Positions 34,781-44,577 of a DNA stretch of 64,000 nucleotides are shown one piece after another. A model generated the notes under the pieces. That model worked only from the letters and a program-made list of their open reading frames with translations, was not told the DNA's origin and searched no databases. Origin of the DNA: PALSA-612 sp963846915 (GTDB lineage Bacteria > Actinomycetota > Thermoleophilia > Gaiellales > Gaiellaceae); the NCBI GenBank assembly GCA_963846915.1, contig CAWJXV010000004.1, forward strand, positions 558,001-622,000. The letters run 5' to 3'. The position numbers and the translations under genes are program-made. The stretch's first letter is position 1; every line of letters starts with the position of its first letter.

Positions 34781-36742
34781 GTGGACACGCTGCCCGGGGT
34801 GGGCGCGACGATCCGCCGCAAGCTCGAGCGGCTCGGCCTGCGAACCGTCGGCGACCTGCTCTGCAACGTGCCGTTCCGCCACGTCGGCTCGGAGAGCGTC
34901 TCCGAGCTCTTCGGCGGGGACGAGGTCGCGATCGAGGTCGAGGTGCTCCGCGTCTCGAAACGGCGGCCCCGGCCGCGAATGACGATCGTCGAGGCGACGG
35001 TCGCCGACGAGTCGGGCTCGATCCGCGCCACCTGGTTCAACCAGCCCTGGGTCGCCGACCAGCTCGAACCAGGCCTCCGCGTCCGGCTGATCGGCACCGT
35101 CCGGCGCGGCTCGTTCGCCGTGCGCTCGCACGAGGTCGCGGGCGGCACGGGCGAGGCGCTCGTGCCCGTCTACCGGGTGACCGAGGACGTCACGCCGAAG
35201 AAGCTCCGTGAGCTCGTCAGTGCGGCACTCGACTCGGTGCGCGACGTGCCCGATCCGCTCCCGGCCGGGCTGAAGGCGCGCCGCGCGCTGCCGCTCAAGG
35301 CGGACGCACTGCACACGCTGCATCGGCCGCGCTCGCTGGACGAGGCCGAACGGGCGCGCTCGCGCCTCGCGTTCGAGGAGCTCCTCGTGCTCCAGCTCGG
35401 GCTCGCGCGACGCCGGGCGGGCCGTGAGGCGGACGTTGCGCCGGCGCTCGACCCGCCGGGCGAGCTCGCCTCGCGCTACCGCTCGATCCTCCCGTTCGAG
35501 CTGACGCCCGACCAGGAGCAGGCGATCGCCGCGATCGACGCCGACCTCGTGCAAACGGTGCCGATGGAGCGGCTGCTGCAGGGCGACGTCGGATCCGGAA
35601 AGACCGTCGTCGCGCTCTACGCCCTGCTCCGGGCCGTCGAGTCCGGGCGGCTCGGAGCCTTGATGGCGCCGACCGAGACGCTCGCCGAGCAGCACTTCCT
35701 GACCCTCGAGAGCTACTGCGCCCAGCTCGGCGTCTCGGTCGGCCTGCTCACGAGCTCCGTCGCCAAGCGCGACCGCGCGCGGGCTGCGGGCGCGAGCATC
35801 CTCGTCGGCACGCACGCGCTGATCCAGGAGGGCGTCGATCTCGGCAGCCTCGCCGTCGCAGTCGTCGACGAGCAGCACCGCTTCGGGGTCGAGCAGCGGC
35901 AGGCACTCGTCGCGGGCGGAACGCCGCACGTCCTGCACATGACGGCGACGCCGATCCCGAGGACGCTGGCTCTGACCGTCTACGGCGACCTGAACGTGAC
36001 CGAGATCACACGGCCGCCCGCCGACCGGAAGCCGATCGTCACCGCCTGGGTCGGAGCCGAGCGGTCGGGAGAGGCCTACCGGCGCCTGTGCAGGCACCTC
36101 GACGAGGGCCGGCAGGCGTATGTCGTCTGCCCGCTGATCGAGGAGTCGGAGACGTCGGTCGCGCGCGCGGCCGAAGTCGAGGCCGAGCGCCTGCGCCGCG
36201 CCGAGCTGCGCGGCTACCGCGTCGGGCTCCTGCACGGACGGCTCCGGCCCGCCGAGCGTCGCGAGCTGATGGCCTCGTTCAAGGCCCGCGAGCTCGACGT
36301 GCTCGTGGCGACCACGGTGATCGAGGTCGGCGTCGACGTCCCGAACGCGACGATCATGATCGTCCAGGAGGCCGACCGCTTCGGGCTCGCCCAGCTACAC
36401 CAGCTCCGGGGCCGGGTCGGCCGTGGCGGCGAACAGTCGTACTGCCTGCTCGTGTCGCGACCGCGCGAGGAGCTGACCGAGATCGCCCGGGAGCGGCTGC
36501 AGGCGCTCGTCGACACGACGGACGGCTTCGTCCTCGCCGAGCGCGACCTCGAGCTGCGCGGAGCGGGGGAGCTTCTCGGCAAGCGGCAGTCCGGACTCAC
36601 CGACTTCCTCTTCGCGCGGCTCGTCGGCGACCGGTCGCTACTCGAGCAGGCCCGCGAGGACGCCGAGAGCCTCGTGGAGCTCGAGGGGCCGCTCGCGGAC
36701 GAGGCCGACCGGGCGTTCGCCGATGCGGCCGCGATAGCCTGA
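34781..36742 (+). CDS. recG: ATP-dependent DNA helicase RecG
   Basis: A branch-migration helicase that reverses stalled forks. It has an N-terminal helix-hairpin-helix and wedge OB domain (VDTLPGVGATIRRKLERLG, FRHVG), Walker A GDVGSGKTVVALYALL, a DEQH box (VVDEQHRFGVEQ), HMTATPIPRTLAL and QLRGRVGRGGEQSYCLL. Length 653 is slightly short. The 80 bases before the chosen GTG are coding-like but have no ATG, GTG or TTG in frame, so a CTG start at 34697 that overlaps the previous stop is possible. Confidence 0.93.
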   Translation: MDTLPGVGATIRRKLERLGLRTVGDLLCNVPFRHVGSESVSELFGGDEVAIEVEVLRVSKRRPRPRMTIVEATVADESGSIRATWFNQPWVADQLEPGLRVRLIGTVRRGSFAVRSHEVAGGTGEALVPVYRVTEDVTPKKLRELVSAALDSVRDVPDPLPAGLKARRALPLKADALHTLHRPRSLDEAERARSRLAFEELLVLQLGLARRRAGREADVAPALDPPGELASRYRSILPFELTPDQEQAIAAIDADLVQTVPMERLLQGDVGSGKTVVALYALLRAVESGRLGALMAPTETLAEQHFLTLESYCAQLGVSVGLLTSSVAKRDRARAAGASILVGTHALIQEGVDLGSLAVAVVDEQHRFGVEQRQALVAGGTPHVLHMTATPIPRTLALTVYGDLNVTEITRPPADRKPIVTAWVGAERSGEAYRRLCRHLDEGRQAYVVCPLIEESETSVARAAEVEAERLRRAELRGYRVGLLHGRLRPAERRELMASFKARELDVLVATTVIEVGVDVPNATIMIVQEADRFGLAQLHQLRGRVGRGGEQSYCLLVSRPREELTEIARERLQALVDTTDGFVLAERDLELRGAGELLGKRQSGLTDFLFARLVGDRSLLEQAREDAESLVELEGPLADEADRAFADAAAIA

Positions 36743-36747
36743 GCGGC

Positions 36748-37737
36748 GTGCGGACCCCGCTCTGCGACCTGCTCGGGATCGACGTCCCGATCGTCCAGGC
36801 TCCGATCGGGTCCGCGTCGGTGCCGGCGCTCGCAGCCGCCGTCTCCGAGGCGGGCGCGCTCGGGACGATCGCGCTGAGCTGGACGAAGCCCGAGCGCGTC
36901 GCGCCGCTCGTGGACGACGTCCGCGCCCGCACCGCGAGGCCGTTCCACGCCAACATCCTGCTCGAATGGCCGCCCGAGGGGCGTCTCGAGGCCGTACTCG
37001 AGGCCGGCGTGCACATCGTCTCGCTGGCCTGGGGGGATTCGAGCCGCTACGTCGACCGCGTTCACGCCGCCGGGGCGCTCCTGATCGGGACCGCGGGCAC
37101 GGCGGAGGAGGCGAAGCGCCTCGCCGATGCCGGCGTCGACGCCGTCTGCGCGCAGGGCTGGGAGGCCGGCGGGCACGTGTGGGGCGAGGTGACGACGATG
37201 GCGCTCGTTCCCGCCGTGGTCGACGCGATCTCGCCGGTGCCCGTGATCGCCGCCGGCGGCATCACGGACGGGCGCGGTCTCGCGGCGGCGCTCGCGCTCG
37301 GGGCGCAGGGCGTCTGGCTCGGTACGCGCTTCCTGCTCGCCGAGGAGGCGCCGATCCACGCCTACTACCGGGACCGGCTCCTGGCTGCGCGGGCCGAGGA
37401 CGCCGTCTGGGCCGCCGATCTCTTCGACGTCGGCTGGGAACGGGCACCGCACCGCGCGCTCCGGAACTCGACCCGCGAGGGCTGGGAGCAGGCGGGCTCG
37501 CCGCCGCCGGGCGAGCGGCCCGGGGAGGGGGACGAGGTCGCCCACCGTGCCGACGGGGCACCGATCGCGCGCTACTCCTCCGCGATGCCGGTCTCGGGCG
37601 TCGACGGCGACATCGAGGCGCTGTCGATGTGGTCGGGCCAGGGCATCGGCCTCGCAGACCGCGTGCAGCCGGCCGCCGAGATCGTGCGCGAGCTCGTGCA
37701 GGAGGCCGAGGAGACTCTCGCCGGCCTCGGCGCGTGA
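36748..37737 (+). CDS. Nitronate monooxygenase-like FMN oxidoreductase
   Basis: A 329-residue TIM-barrel flavoprotein of the 2-nitropropane dioxygenase / enoyl-ACP reductase FabK group. It has VPIVQAPIGSASVPALAAAVSEAGALG at the N-terminus, CAQGWEAGGHVWG with the active-site His, and PVIAAGGITDGRGLAAALALGAQGVWLGTRFL as the FMN-phosphate site. The natural substrate is unclear; nitronates are one possibility. It starts five bases after recG and overlaps rsmD. Confidence 0.85.
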   Translation: MRTPLCDLLGIDVPIVQAPIGSASVPALAAAVSEAGALGTIALSWTKPERVAPLVDDVRARTARPFHANILLEWPPEGRLEAVLEAGVHIVSLAWGDSSRYVDRVHAAGALLIGTAGTAEEAKRLADAGVDAVCAQGWEAGGHVWGEVTTMALVPAVVDAISPVPVIAAGGITDGRGLAAALALGAQGVWLGTRFLLAEEAPIHAYYRDRLLAARAEDAVWAADLFDVGWERAPHRALRNSTREGWEQAGSPPPGERPGEGDEVAHRADGAPIARYSSAMPVSGVDGDIEALSMWSGQGIGLADRVQPAAEIVRELVQEAEETLAGLGA

Positions 37738-38263
37738 GGATCGTCGCCGGCAGCTGCCGGGGCGCGAAGATCTTTGCGCCGAAAGGTCTCGACACGCGGC
37801 CCACCTCGGATCGCGTCCGCGAGGCGGCGTTCAACCTGGTCGGCCCTGTCGACGGCGCCTCCGTGCTCGACCTCTACGCCGGCTCGGGAGCGATGGGCCT
37901 CGAGGCGCTCTCGCGCGGCGCTGCGAGCGCCGTCTTCGTCGAGTCCGACCGGGACGCGTGTCGGACGATCGTGCGCAACCTCGAGAAGCTGAGCCTTCGC
38001 GGCGCCGAGGTGGCGTGTCGTGATGTCCTGCGGTTCCTCGCCGCCGAGCGGCGCCGTTTCGACCTGATCCTGGTCGATCCGCCGTACGACGTGGTTGAAT
38101 CCGTCGCCGTGCGACTCGCCACGTACCTCGCCGCCGTTATCGCCGAGAGCGGCCTCGTCGTGCTCGAATCCTCGTCACGCCTCGAGCCGGAGCTCCCTCC
38201 GCTGGCGCTGCGCACGAGCCGGCGCTACGGCTCGGCGCGCGTGAGCCTGTTCGAGGCGCCAGC

Positions 38264-38267
<4 letters not shown>
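37734..38267 (+). CDS. rsmD: 16S rRNA (guanine-966-N2)-methyltransferase RsmD
   Basis: A 177-residue rRNA methyltransferase. It has RIVAGSCRGAKIFAPKGLDTRPTSDRVREAAFN at the N-terminus, VLDLYAGSGAMGLEALSRGA as the SAM site and LILVDPPY as the catalytic motif (D/NPPY). It overlaps both neighbours by four bases. The order rsmD-coaD is conserved widely. Confidence 0.95.
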
Positions 38268-38803
<536 letters not shown>

Positions 38804-38812
38804 ACTGAAACG

Positions 38813-39313
38813 ATGGACGTACTCGTATTCATCGACAAGCTGGACGACCTGGTGCACAACGCCAAGGCCGTGCCGCTCACCGACCAGGTTCGTATCGATC
38901 GGGACGAGATCTACGACATCCTCGATCAGATGCGCGCCACGATCCCCGACGAGATCAAGCAGGCTCGCTGGATCGTCAAGGAGCGGCAGGAGATGCTCGC
39001 CGAGGCCAAGCGGGAGTGCGATCGCATGCTGGGCGAGGCACGGGAGCAGGCGATCCGGGAGGCGTCGCAGACCGAGATCGTCAAGCTCGCCGAGCGGCAG
39101 GCCCAGGAGGTCATCGACGACGCCCGCCGCCAGGCCCGCGAGACCAAGCTCGAGATGGAGGACTGGGCAGACAGCATCCTCTCGACGCTCGAGGTCAACC
39201 TCGAGAAGTTCCTGACCGCCGTGCGGCGCGGCCGTGAGCGGCTCCACGAGCGGTCCCAGGAGACGGTCGTCGCCGGCGTCGCAGCAGGCTCCGACAACGA
39301 GCACCACGAATAG
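38813..39313 (+). CDS. DivIVA/SepIVA-like coiled-coil protein
   Basis: A 166-residue protein that is almost entirely a charged coiled coil. The N-terminal block (DVLVFIDKLDDLVHNAKAVP, DQVRIDRDEIYDILDQMRATIP) resembles the membrane-curvature-sensing DivIVA domain. The rest (EMLAEAKRECDRMLGEAREQ...) resembles ATP-synthase b-type or SepIVA rods. A gene of this type close to coaD and rsmD is common in actinobacteria, where SepIVA works in septation and polar growth. The cell-division role is inferred. Confidence 0.7.
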   Translation: MDVLVFIDKLDDLVHNAKAVPLTDQVRIDRDEIYDILDQMRATIPDEIKQARWIVKERQEMLAEAKRECDRMLGEAREQAIREASQTEIVKLAERQAQEVIDDARRQARETKLEMEDWADSILSTLEVNLEKFLTAVRRGRERLHERSQETVVAGVAAGSDNEHHE

Positions 39314-39319
39314 CGCTCG

Positions 39320-39403
39320 CTAGTCCCGCCAGGGCCCGAAGAGGTAGGCGAGCAGCGTCAGCGCCGCGACGACGCCTGCCGCGATCTCGAGCGCTTCGAG
39401 CAC
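39320..39403 (-). CDS. Possible 27-residue single-pass membrane peptide
   Basis: A GTG-started frame of 27 codons begins 10 bases after the argF stop on the same strand. It encodes a short amphipathic start, one hydrophobic helix (IAAGVVAALTLLAYLFG) and PWRD. The pattern is that of a small membrane protein rather than noise, but no Shine-Dalgarno site is obvious and no family is recognised. Confidence 0.35.
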   Translation of the reverse strand: MLEALEIAAGVVAALTLLAYLFGPWRD

Positions 39404-39413
39404 GGGCTCGACC

Positions 39414-40355
39414 CTACGGGACGATCAGCGCCAGCAGCGCCTTCTGCGCGTGCAGGCGGTTCTCCGCCTGGTCCCAGACCGCGGAGCGGGGGCCGTACAG
39501 CACGTCTTCCGCGATCTCCTCGCCGGGATGGGCGGGCAGGCAGTGCATCACGATCGCCTCGGGCGCGGCCAGGTCGACCAGGGCAGGCGTGATCGCGTAG
39601 GGGCGGAACGCGTAGGCTCGCGCCGCCCGCTCCGCCTCCTGCCCCATGCTCGTCCAGACATCCGTGTACAGGACGTCGGCGCCCCTGGCCGCCTCGGCCG
39701 GATCGGGGACGACGTCGACCGACCCGCGCGCCTCCGCCGCCGTCGCGCGGGCCTCGTCGACCTCGCCTGACGGAGGCTGGTAGTCGCCGGGCGTCGCCGC
39801 GGTGAAGCGCACGCCGAACCGGGCGCAGGCGTGCATCAGCGAGACGCAGACGTTGTTGCCGTCGCCCACGTATGCGACATGGACTCCGTCGAGCGCGCCC
39901 AACCGCTCGCGGACCGTCATCAGGTCGGCGAGCGCCTGACACGGGTGCTCCTCGTCGGTCAGACCGTTGACCACGGGGATCGAGGCGTGCCCGGCGAGCT
40001 CCTCGACGTCCGCCTGCGAGAACGTCCGGATCATGATCGCGTCCAGGTAGCGCGAGAGCACGTACGCGGTGTCGCGGAGCGACTCGCCCCGGCCGAGCTG
40101 CAGGTCGTCGGTGAGGTGGAGGGCGGTCCCGCCGAGCTCCGCCACGCCGACCTCGAACGAGACCCGTGTCCGCGTCGAATGCTTCCGGAAGATGAGCCCG
40201 ACGCTCCGGCCGGGTAGGAGATGGGTCGTCTCGCGCCGCGCGCGCCGGGCTTTCAGGTCGTCGGCGAGGTCCAGCACCTGCTCGAGGTCGTCGCGCGACC
40301 ATGGCCGGATCGACGTGAAGTCCCTGCCCTTGAGGCGTTGCGCGACGTCGATCAT
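39414..40355 (-). CDS. argF: Ornithine carbamoyltransferase
   Basis: It converts ornithine and carbamoyl phosphate to citrulline in arginine synthesis. All signature motifs are present: STRTRVSFE (carbamoyl phosphate), HPCQALADLMT, and HCLPAHPGEE with the catalytic Cys. Length 313 is normal. It is the only arginine gene seen here. TAGGAT (40363-40368, minus strand) ends seven bases before the ATG, so it likely has its own leaderless promoter even though it follows the sigma-factor gene by only 20 bases. Confidence 0.95.
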   Translation of the reverse strand: MIDVAQRLKGRDFTSIRPWSRDDLEQVLDLADDLKARRARRETTHLLPGRSVGLIFRKHSTRTRVSFEVGVAELGGTALHLTDDLQLGRGESLRDTAYVLSRYLDAIMIRTFSQADVEELAGHASIPVVNGLTDEEHPCQALADLMTVRERLGALDGVHVAYVGDGNNVCVSLMHACARFGVRFTAATPGDYQPPSGEVDEARATAAEARGSVDVVPDPAEAARGADVLYTDVWTSMGQEAERAARAYAFRPYAITPALVDLAAPEAIVMHCLPAHPGEEIAEDVLYGPRSAVWDQAENRLHAQKALLALIVP

Positions 40356-40362
40356 CGCGCTG

Positions 40363-40368
40363 ATCCTA
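40363..40368 (-). promoter_or_regulatory. -10 element (TAGGAT) for leaderless argF
   Basis: On the minus strand TAGGAT is followed by seven bases and the argF ATG. Confidence 0.5.
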
Positions 40369-40375
40369 GTGGCCG

Positions 40376-41005
40376 CTAGAGCTCGGCCAGCGGCTCGTCG
40401 AGGCCCGCTTCGGCGAGCAGGTCGCGCAGGCGGCGTAACCCCGTGAACATGCGGCTCTTGATCGTGCCCAGCGGCACGCTCAGCCGTTCGGCGAGCTCCG
40501 ACTGCGTCAGACCGCCGTAGTACGCGAGCTCGAGCGCCTCTCGCTGGTCGTCGGGGAGCTGCCGGAGCGCCTCCTGGACGATCCGCCGGCGGTCGGTGAG
40601 CTCGATCTCCTCGTCCGTCGCCGGGCCGTATGCCTCGGGCTCCTCGGACGTCTCGAGCGGCGCCGCGCGCCGGCGCTCCTCGCGCCGCACGACGTCGACG
40701 GCGCGGCGGTGGACGAGCGTGAGGATCCACGTGCTCGGCTTGGCGCGGTCGGAGCGGAAGCTCGTCGCGGTGCGCCAGAGGGTCAGGAACGCCTCCTGCA
40801 CGGCGTCCTCGGCCAGGGCCGGATCGCGCACGATGCGGAGGGCGAGGCCGTACGCGGGCCGGCCGTAGCGGTCGTACAGCTCGGCGAGCGCGCCCTCGTC
40901 CTCGTGCGCCGCGAGCGCGAGCAGCGCCTCGTCGGGGAAGCCCGAGTAGTCGCCGGACGCGAGTCGTCGGGCGCCGCCCGTCTTGACCCTGAGTTCGGCG
41001 CTCAC
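40376..41005 (-). CDS. ECF RNA polymerase sigma factor
   Basis: A 209-residue extracytoplasmic-function sigma factor. Region 2 is ALAELYDRYGRPAYGLALRIVRDPALAEDAVQEAFLTLWRTA; region 4 is ALRQLPDDQREALELAYYGGLTQSELAERLSVPLGTIKSRMFTGLRRLRDLL. A 35-residue N-terminal extension precedes region 2. It starts inside the stop of the upstream anti-sigma gene (GTGA), so the two proteins are made together. It resembles the SigK/RskA type. Likely targets include its own operon with the secreted DUF4331 protein; this is inference. Confidence 0.9.
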   Translation of the reverse strand: MSAELRVKTGGARRLASGDYSGFPDEALLALAAHEDEGALAELYDRYGRPAYGLALRIVRDPALAEDAVQEAFLTLWRTATSFRSDRAKPSTWILTLVHRRAVDVVRREERRRAAPLETSEEPEAYGPATDEEIELTDRRRIVQEALRQLPDDQREALELAYYGGLTQSELAERLSVPLGTIKSRMFTGLRRLRDLLAEAGLDEPLAEL

Positions 41006-41703
41006 AGCGGCCGGGACACGCCGATGATCGTGGTGGGGTGATCGGTGACGCCTCCCGCGCGCTCGAGCGAGAGGCCGACCTGGGCTCCTCTCGGCACGCG
41101 ACGCGCCAGCAGCACCGGCGTCCCGCGCGTTCCCCGGCTGAAGATGCCGGCCGGCTTGGCGTTCTTGCCGTCGATCACCCAGAGCTCGTACGTCTTGCCG
41201 GACGGCGCGCGCGAGAGGCCCGAGACGAGAACGGCCTGGCCGTTCGGCGCCACGACGACCTCGCTCGCCGTGCCGAGCGCGACGTGCCTCGACGCGTGGT
41301 TGGCGAGGACGCCGAGGGCGGCGTTCTTCGTGTCGACCGAGTTCGACAGGCTCGACGCCCAGAGGCCGAGCACGATTGCAGCGGCGACGGCTCCGACCGC
41401 GAGGCCCGCCAGGACGGGGGCGAAGAACCGCCGGCGTCTCGGCACCGCCGCGGCCGCGGGCGCCTCTTGCGCGCGCGTCGTCTCCTCGTGGACGCGCTCG
41501 AGCAGACGCTCGCGCAACCCAGGCGAGGGCGCAGGGCCTTCGGGCACGTAGGCGAGGGCGGTCGCGGCCTCGTGCAGGCCCTCGAGCTCGCTCGAGCATT
41601 GCTCGCAGCCCGCGAGGTGCTCCTCGAACTCGCGCCGCTCGGAATCGTCGAGTGCGTCCAAGACGTACGCCGCTACCTGGTCGTGGATGAGCTCTTGCTC
41701 CAC
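41002..41703 (-). CDS. Anti-sigma factor, RskA-like with zinc motif
   Basis: A 233-residue single-pass membrane protein. The cytoplasmic N-terminus has the zinc anti-sigma motif HLAGCEQC (HxxxCxxC, about residue 29). After it come a Pro/Ala linker, one transmembrane helix (FAPVLAGLAVGAVAAAIVLGLWA, about 93-115), and an extracytoplasmic C-terminal RskA domain ending RAGGVTDHPTTIIGVSRPL. It would hold the adjacent sigma factor inactive until an outside signal triggers release or proteolysis. The GTG start follows an 85-base gap from the transporter gene. Confidence 0.88.
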   Translation of the reverse strand: MEQELIHDQVAAYVLDALDDSERREFEEHLAGCEQCSSELEGLHEAATALAYVPEGPAPSPGLRERLLERVHEETTRAQEAPAAAAVPRRRRFFAPVLAGLAVGAVAAAIVLGLWASSLSNSVDTKNAALGVLANHASRHVALGTASEVVVAPNGQAVLVSGLSRAPSGKTYELWVIDGKNAKPAGIFSRGTRGTPVLLARRVPRGAQVGLSLERAGGVTDHPTTIIGVSRPL

Positions 41704-41788
41704 CGGACTCCTAGAGGTTCCCCGGACGGGACGACGAAACCGGTCCGAGCGTAGCAGAGCCGGTTTGCAGGGACATTTGGAGCCTCAT

Positions 41789-43231
41789 TCACGTCAGCTG
41801 GGGGATCGCGCGGGCGGTCATGAGGGCTCCTGCGACGACGATCACGAGCGCGCTCGCGGCGGGAAGGAGGCGGATCGGCGCGCTGTCCATGCGCATGCGC
41901 CCGAAGACGCGCTTGGCGAGCACGGCGACCATGCCGATGCCCGTGATCGTCAGCGCCAGACCGAGGCTGAAGGCGACGATCAGGACGAGGCCGAACGCGA
42001 CGCGGTGGAGCGAGATCGCCGCCAGCAGCACCACGAGCGCCGACGGGCACGGGAGCAGCCCGCCCGAGACGCCGACCGCGAGCAGCGAGCGCATCGAGAG
42101 CCCGTCCGGCGGCGCGTGCGAGTGGCCGTGCTCGTGACCGTGGTCATGCGTGTGCGGATGGTCGTGCGCGTGGCCATGATCGTGGTCGTGGTGGTGATCG
42201 ACGTGCGGGCGGGCGCGGCGGCGTCGCAGGCGCGAGCGCATGACCGAGGCGCCGATCGCGACCACCATCAGGCCGGCGATCAGGTTCAGCCACGGATAGA
42301 GCGTGTCCGGGACGATGAACTGCGACAGGAGCAGGGTGACGAGCCCGAGGCCGAACACCCCCAGCGTGTGCGTGACGGTGACGGTCAGCCCGAGCAGAAC
42401 GGCGTGCCGCGGCGTGCCGCGCTGGCCGACGAGGTAGGCGGCGACGATCGACTTGCCGTGCCCGGGACTGAGGGCGTGCGCCGCGCCCCAGAAGAGCGCG
42501 ACCGCGAGCGAGATCAGGATCACGCCTACGCTCAGGTGGTCTTTCGTGATCAGGCTGGCGAAGCCGCCATCCGAGACCGCCCGCACGCCGACGCGCTGGT
42601 CGAGCACGCTGCGGGGGATCAGCGTCGGCGGCGATCCGTCGCCGGTGCCGGGCGAGAGCTGGGCGTGCGCCTCCGTGACATCGAGCGGGCTCTGCAGCAG
42701 GTTCTTGGGGTACGAGAGGAGCTCGTGGGAGATCGAGCTCGTGGGTGCGCTCGAGCCGGTCACGTGCGCGCCCGAGCTGGACTGGACGACGATCTCCTTC
42801 CAGCCGATGCGACCGGCGTAGTTGTGATCGGCGTAGATGAGCGCGCCGCCGCGTCCGAGCGGCGGGGAGGACAGCAGCACCTCGAGCCGGGTCGTGCGCA
42901 GGCCCGCCTGGCCCGGAGGGAAGGCGAGAACGTGCTCGACTGGCCTGAGCTCGACCGGGCGGCCGCCGATCGTCGCCTCGACGTGCCCGGCGAGTGACGC
43001 GGCCAGGGCGGTGGCGTAGGCCGCCTCACCCTTCGCGTCGACGTCGGGCTTGGCCTGGAAGGTGGGGATCTCGGCCATGTCGAGGACGTAGAGGACGTAG
43101 AGGCGGTTCCCCGACGGCTCGACGCGGCTGTAGCGGTTGATCGTGAAGTTCCCGAGCGGATGGGCGTCCGCGGCGGCGACGAACGAGAGGAACGCGACGA
43201 GCGCCGCGAGAACGACGAGCAGCTTCTTCAT
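41789..43231 (-). CDS. NicO-family (nickel/cobalt-type) transporter with extracytoplasmic N-domain
   Basis: A 480-residue protein with a signal peptide (KKLLVVLAALVAFLSFVAAADA). A 200-residue extracytoplasmic domain starts HPLGNFTINRYSRVE, and six or so transmembrane helices follow. Helix motifs WGAAHALSPGHGKSIVAAYLVG and GGLLPCPSALVVLLAAIS are typical of NicO/RcnA-type Ni2+/Co2+ exporters and their relatives. A histidine-aspartate-rich loop (about residues 345-375, some 15 His) lies between helices and probably binds metal. It overlaps the TPR gene by four bases (ATGA), suggesting coupled translation. Confidence 0.88.
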   Translation of the reverse strand: MKKLLVVLAALVAFLSFVAAADAHPLGNFTINRYSRVEPSGNRLYVLYVLDMAEIPTFQAKPDVDAKGEAAYATALAASLAGHVEATIGGRPVELRPVEHVLAFPPGQAGLRTTRLEVLLSSPPLGRGGALIYADHNYAGRIGWKEIVVQSSSGAHVTGSSAPTSSISHELLSYPKNLLQSPLDVTEAHAQLSPGTGDGSPPTLIPRSVLDQRVGVRAVSDGGFASLITKDHLSVGVILISLAVALFWGAAHALSPGHGKSIVAAYLVGQRGTPRHAVLLGLTVTVTHTLGVFGLGLVTLLLSQFIVPDTLYPWLNLIAGLMVVAIGASVMRSRLRRRRARPHVDHHHDHDHGHAHDHPHTHDHGHEHGHSHAPPDGLSMRSLLAVGVSGGLLPCPSALVVLLAAISLHRVAFGLVLIVAFSLGLALTITGIGMVAVLAKRVFGRMRMDSAPIRLLPAASALVIVVAGALMTARAIPQLT

Positions 43232-44544
43232 CGTGCGTACTCCTTCGCGACGGGCGCCCAGAGGAGCGAGAAGTGCGGGTTGAGCTCGAGCGCGCGGCTG
43301 AACCAGGCGCGCGCCGAGGCGGTGTGGCCGAGGCAGCGCTCGATCATGCCGCGGTGGAAGAACTTGAGCGCGTCCTGCGTGCCGAGATGCAGGGCCAGCT
43401 TCGAGTAGCGGAGCGCCTCGCCGCAGAGGCCGTTCCGCGCGAGCGTCCAGGCCAGCACGTCGTCACCGTCGATCGACGGGCGCTCGGCGCGGCCGACGCG
43501 TGCACGGGAGAGCGCCTGCCCGAGACGGATGCCGTGATCGGCCTGGAAGAGCGCGATGTCGACGTCGGTGCGGACGCCGTTCGCCTGCAGCAGCCGGTCG
43601 ATGGCGCCGATCAGCGCGTACTGCCGCTGCGCGAGCACCGGCCGGCCGGTGACGCGGTAGAGGTCGCCGAGGAACGAGACGTACTGCGGGAGCGGGATCG
43701 CGTTCACGGCCTGCCGCTCGAGCGAGACCGCCGTCGCGTAGCGGCTCTCGGCGGCGCGGGTCTGCGCGAGCGCGTCGAGGCCGTAGGCGTAGCCGGGGAA
43801 GATCCCGAGCGCCAGCGTCTCTTCGCGCGCGGCGTCGACGTAGCGGCCGTGCCCGAAATAGAGCTTGCCGAGCTGGACGTGCGTCCAGGCGAGTGGCTCC
43901 TTCGTGTCGGTGGCGGCATCGACGGCGAGCTTCATCGCCTTGATCGCCGTGCCGGTGCGGCCGAGGAGCTCGCGGGCGTAGGAGATGCGGGAGTAGGACG
44001 TGAGGCTGGGCTGGATGTGCACCATCTCGTCGAACGTCCTGAAGGCTTGCGGGTAACGGCCGAGCTCGATCAGCGCGTCGCCGACGACGCCGTAGTTCAT
44101 GGCGATCTTCGGCGCGATCGCGTGCGCCCGCTCGCCGAGCGTCAGCGCCTGGCGGAAGCGGTGTCGCGAGAGCGCGAGCGAGCCGAGGCCGCTGTAGACG
44201 AGGTAATCCTTCGAGTCGAGCGCGAGCGCCTGCTCGAGCGCGCCGTCGGCCTTCGTGTAGTAGGACGGGTCGCCGGTCTCGCGGGCGCGCTGCTGGTACG
44301 CGAGCCCGAGGAGCGCCCAGGAGTGCTCGTCCTTCGGCTTGGTCGCGAGCGTCGACTGGAGGCTGGCGACGAGCTGCGCCGTCGAGGCGTTGAGGGCGAA
44401 GCCGGCCTTGAAGTCCTCGGCCGACTGGGAGCCTGCGAGCGCCGTGGCCGGGGTGGACGGCGAGGAGGAGAACGCGCCGCCGAAGAAGGCGACGAAGCCC
44501 GCTCCGACGAGGGCGGCGAGTCCGATCAGGATTCTGTTGCTCAT
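43228..44544 (-). CDS. Secreted or membrane-anchored TPR protein
   Basis: A 438-residue protein. The N-terminal hydrophobic helix (ILIGLAALVGAGFVAFFGGAF) is a signal anchor or signal peptide; the rest is tandem tetratricopeptide-like helices (YTKADGALEQALALDSKDYLVYSGLGSLALSRHRFRQAL and similar), with two cysteines near residues 395 and 415. It probably acts as a protein-binding scaffold outside the membrane. It sits between the DUF4331 gene and the transporter gene, so it is likely a partner of one or both. Confidence 0.82.
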   Translation of the reverse strand: MSNRILIGLAALVGAGFVAFFGGAFSSSPSTPATALAGSQSAEDFKAGFALNASTAQLVASLQSTLATKPKDEHSWALLGLAYQQRARETGDPSYYTKADGALEQALALDSKDYLVYSGLGSLALSRHRFRQALTLGERAHAIAPKIAMNYGVVGDALIELGRYPQAFRTFDEMVHIQPSLTSYSRISYARELLGRTGTAIKAMKLAVDAATDTKEPLAWTHVQLGKLYFGHGRYVDAAREETLALGIFPGYAYGLDALAQTRAAESRYATAVSLERQAVNAIPLPQYVSFLGDLYRVTGRPVLAQRQYALIGAIDRLLQANGVRTDVDIALFQADHGIRLGQALSRARVGRAERPSIDGDDVLAWTLARNGLCGEALRYSKLALHLGTQDALKFFHRGMIERCLGHTASARAWFSRALELNPHFSLLWAPVAKEYAR

Positions 44545-44577
44545 GGCTCCTTCGCTTTGGCTCTTCGGTGTGAGAGT

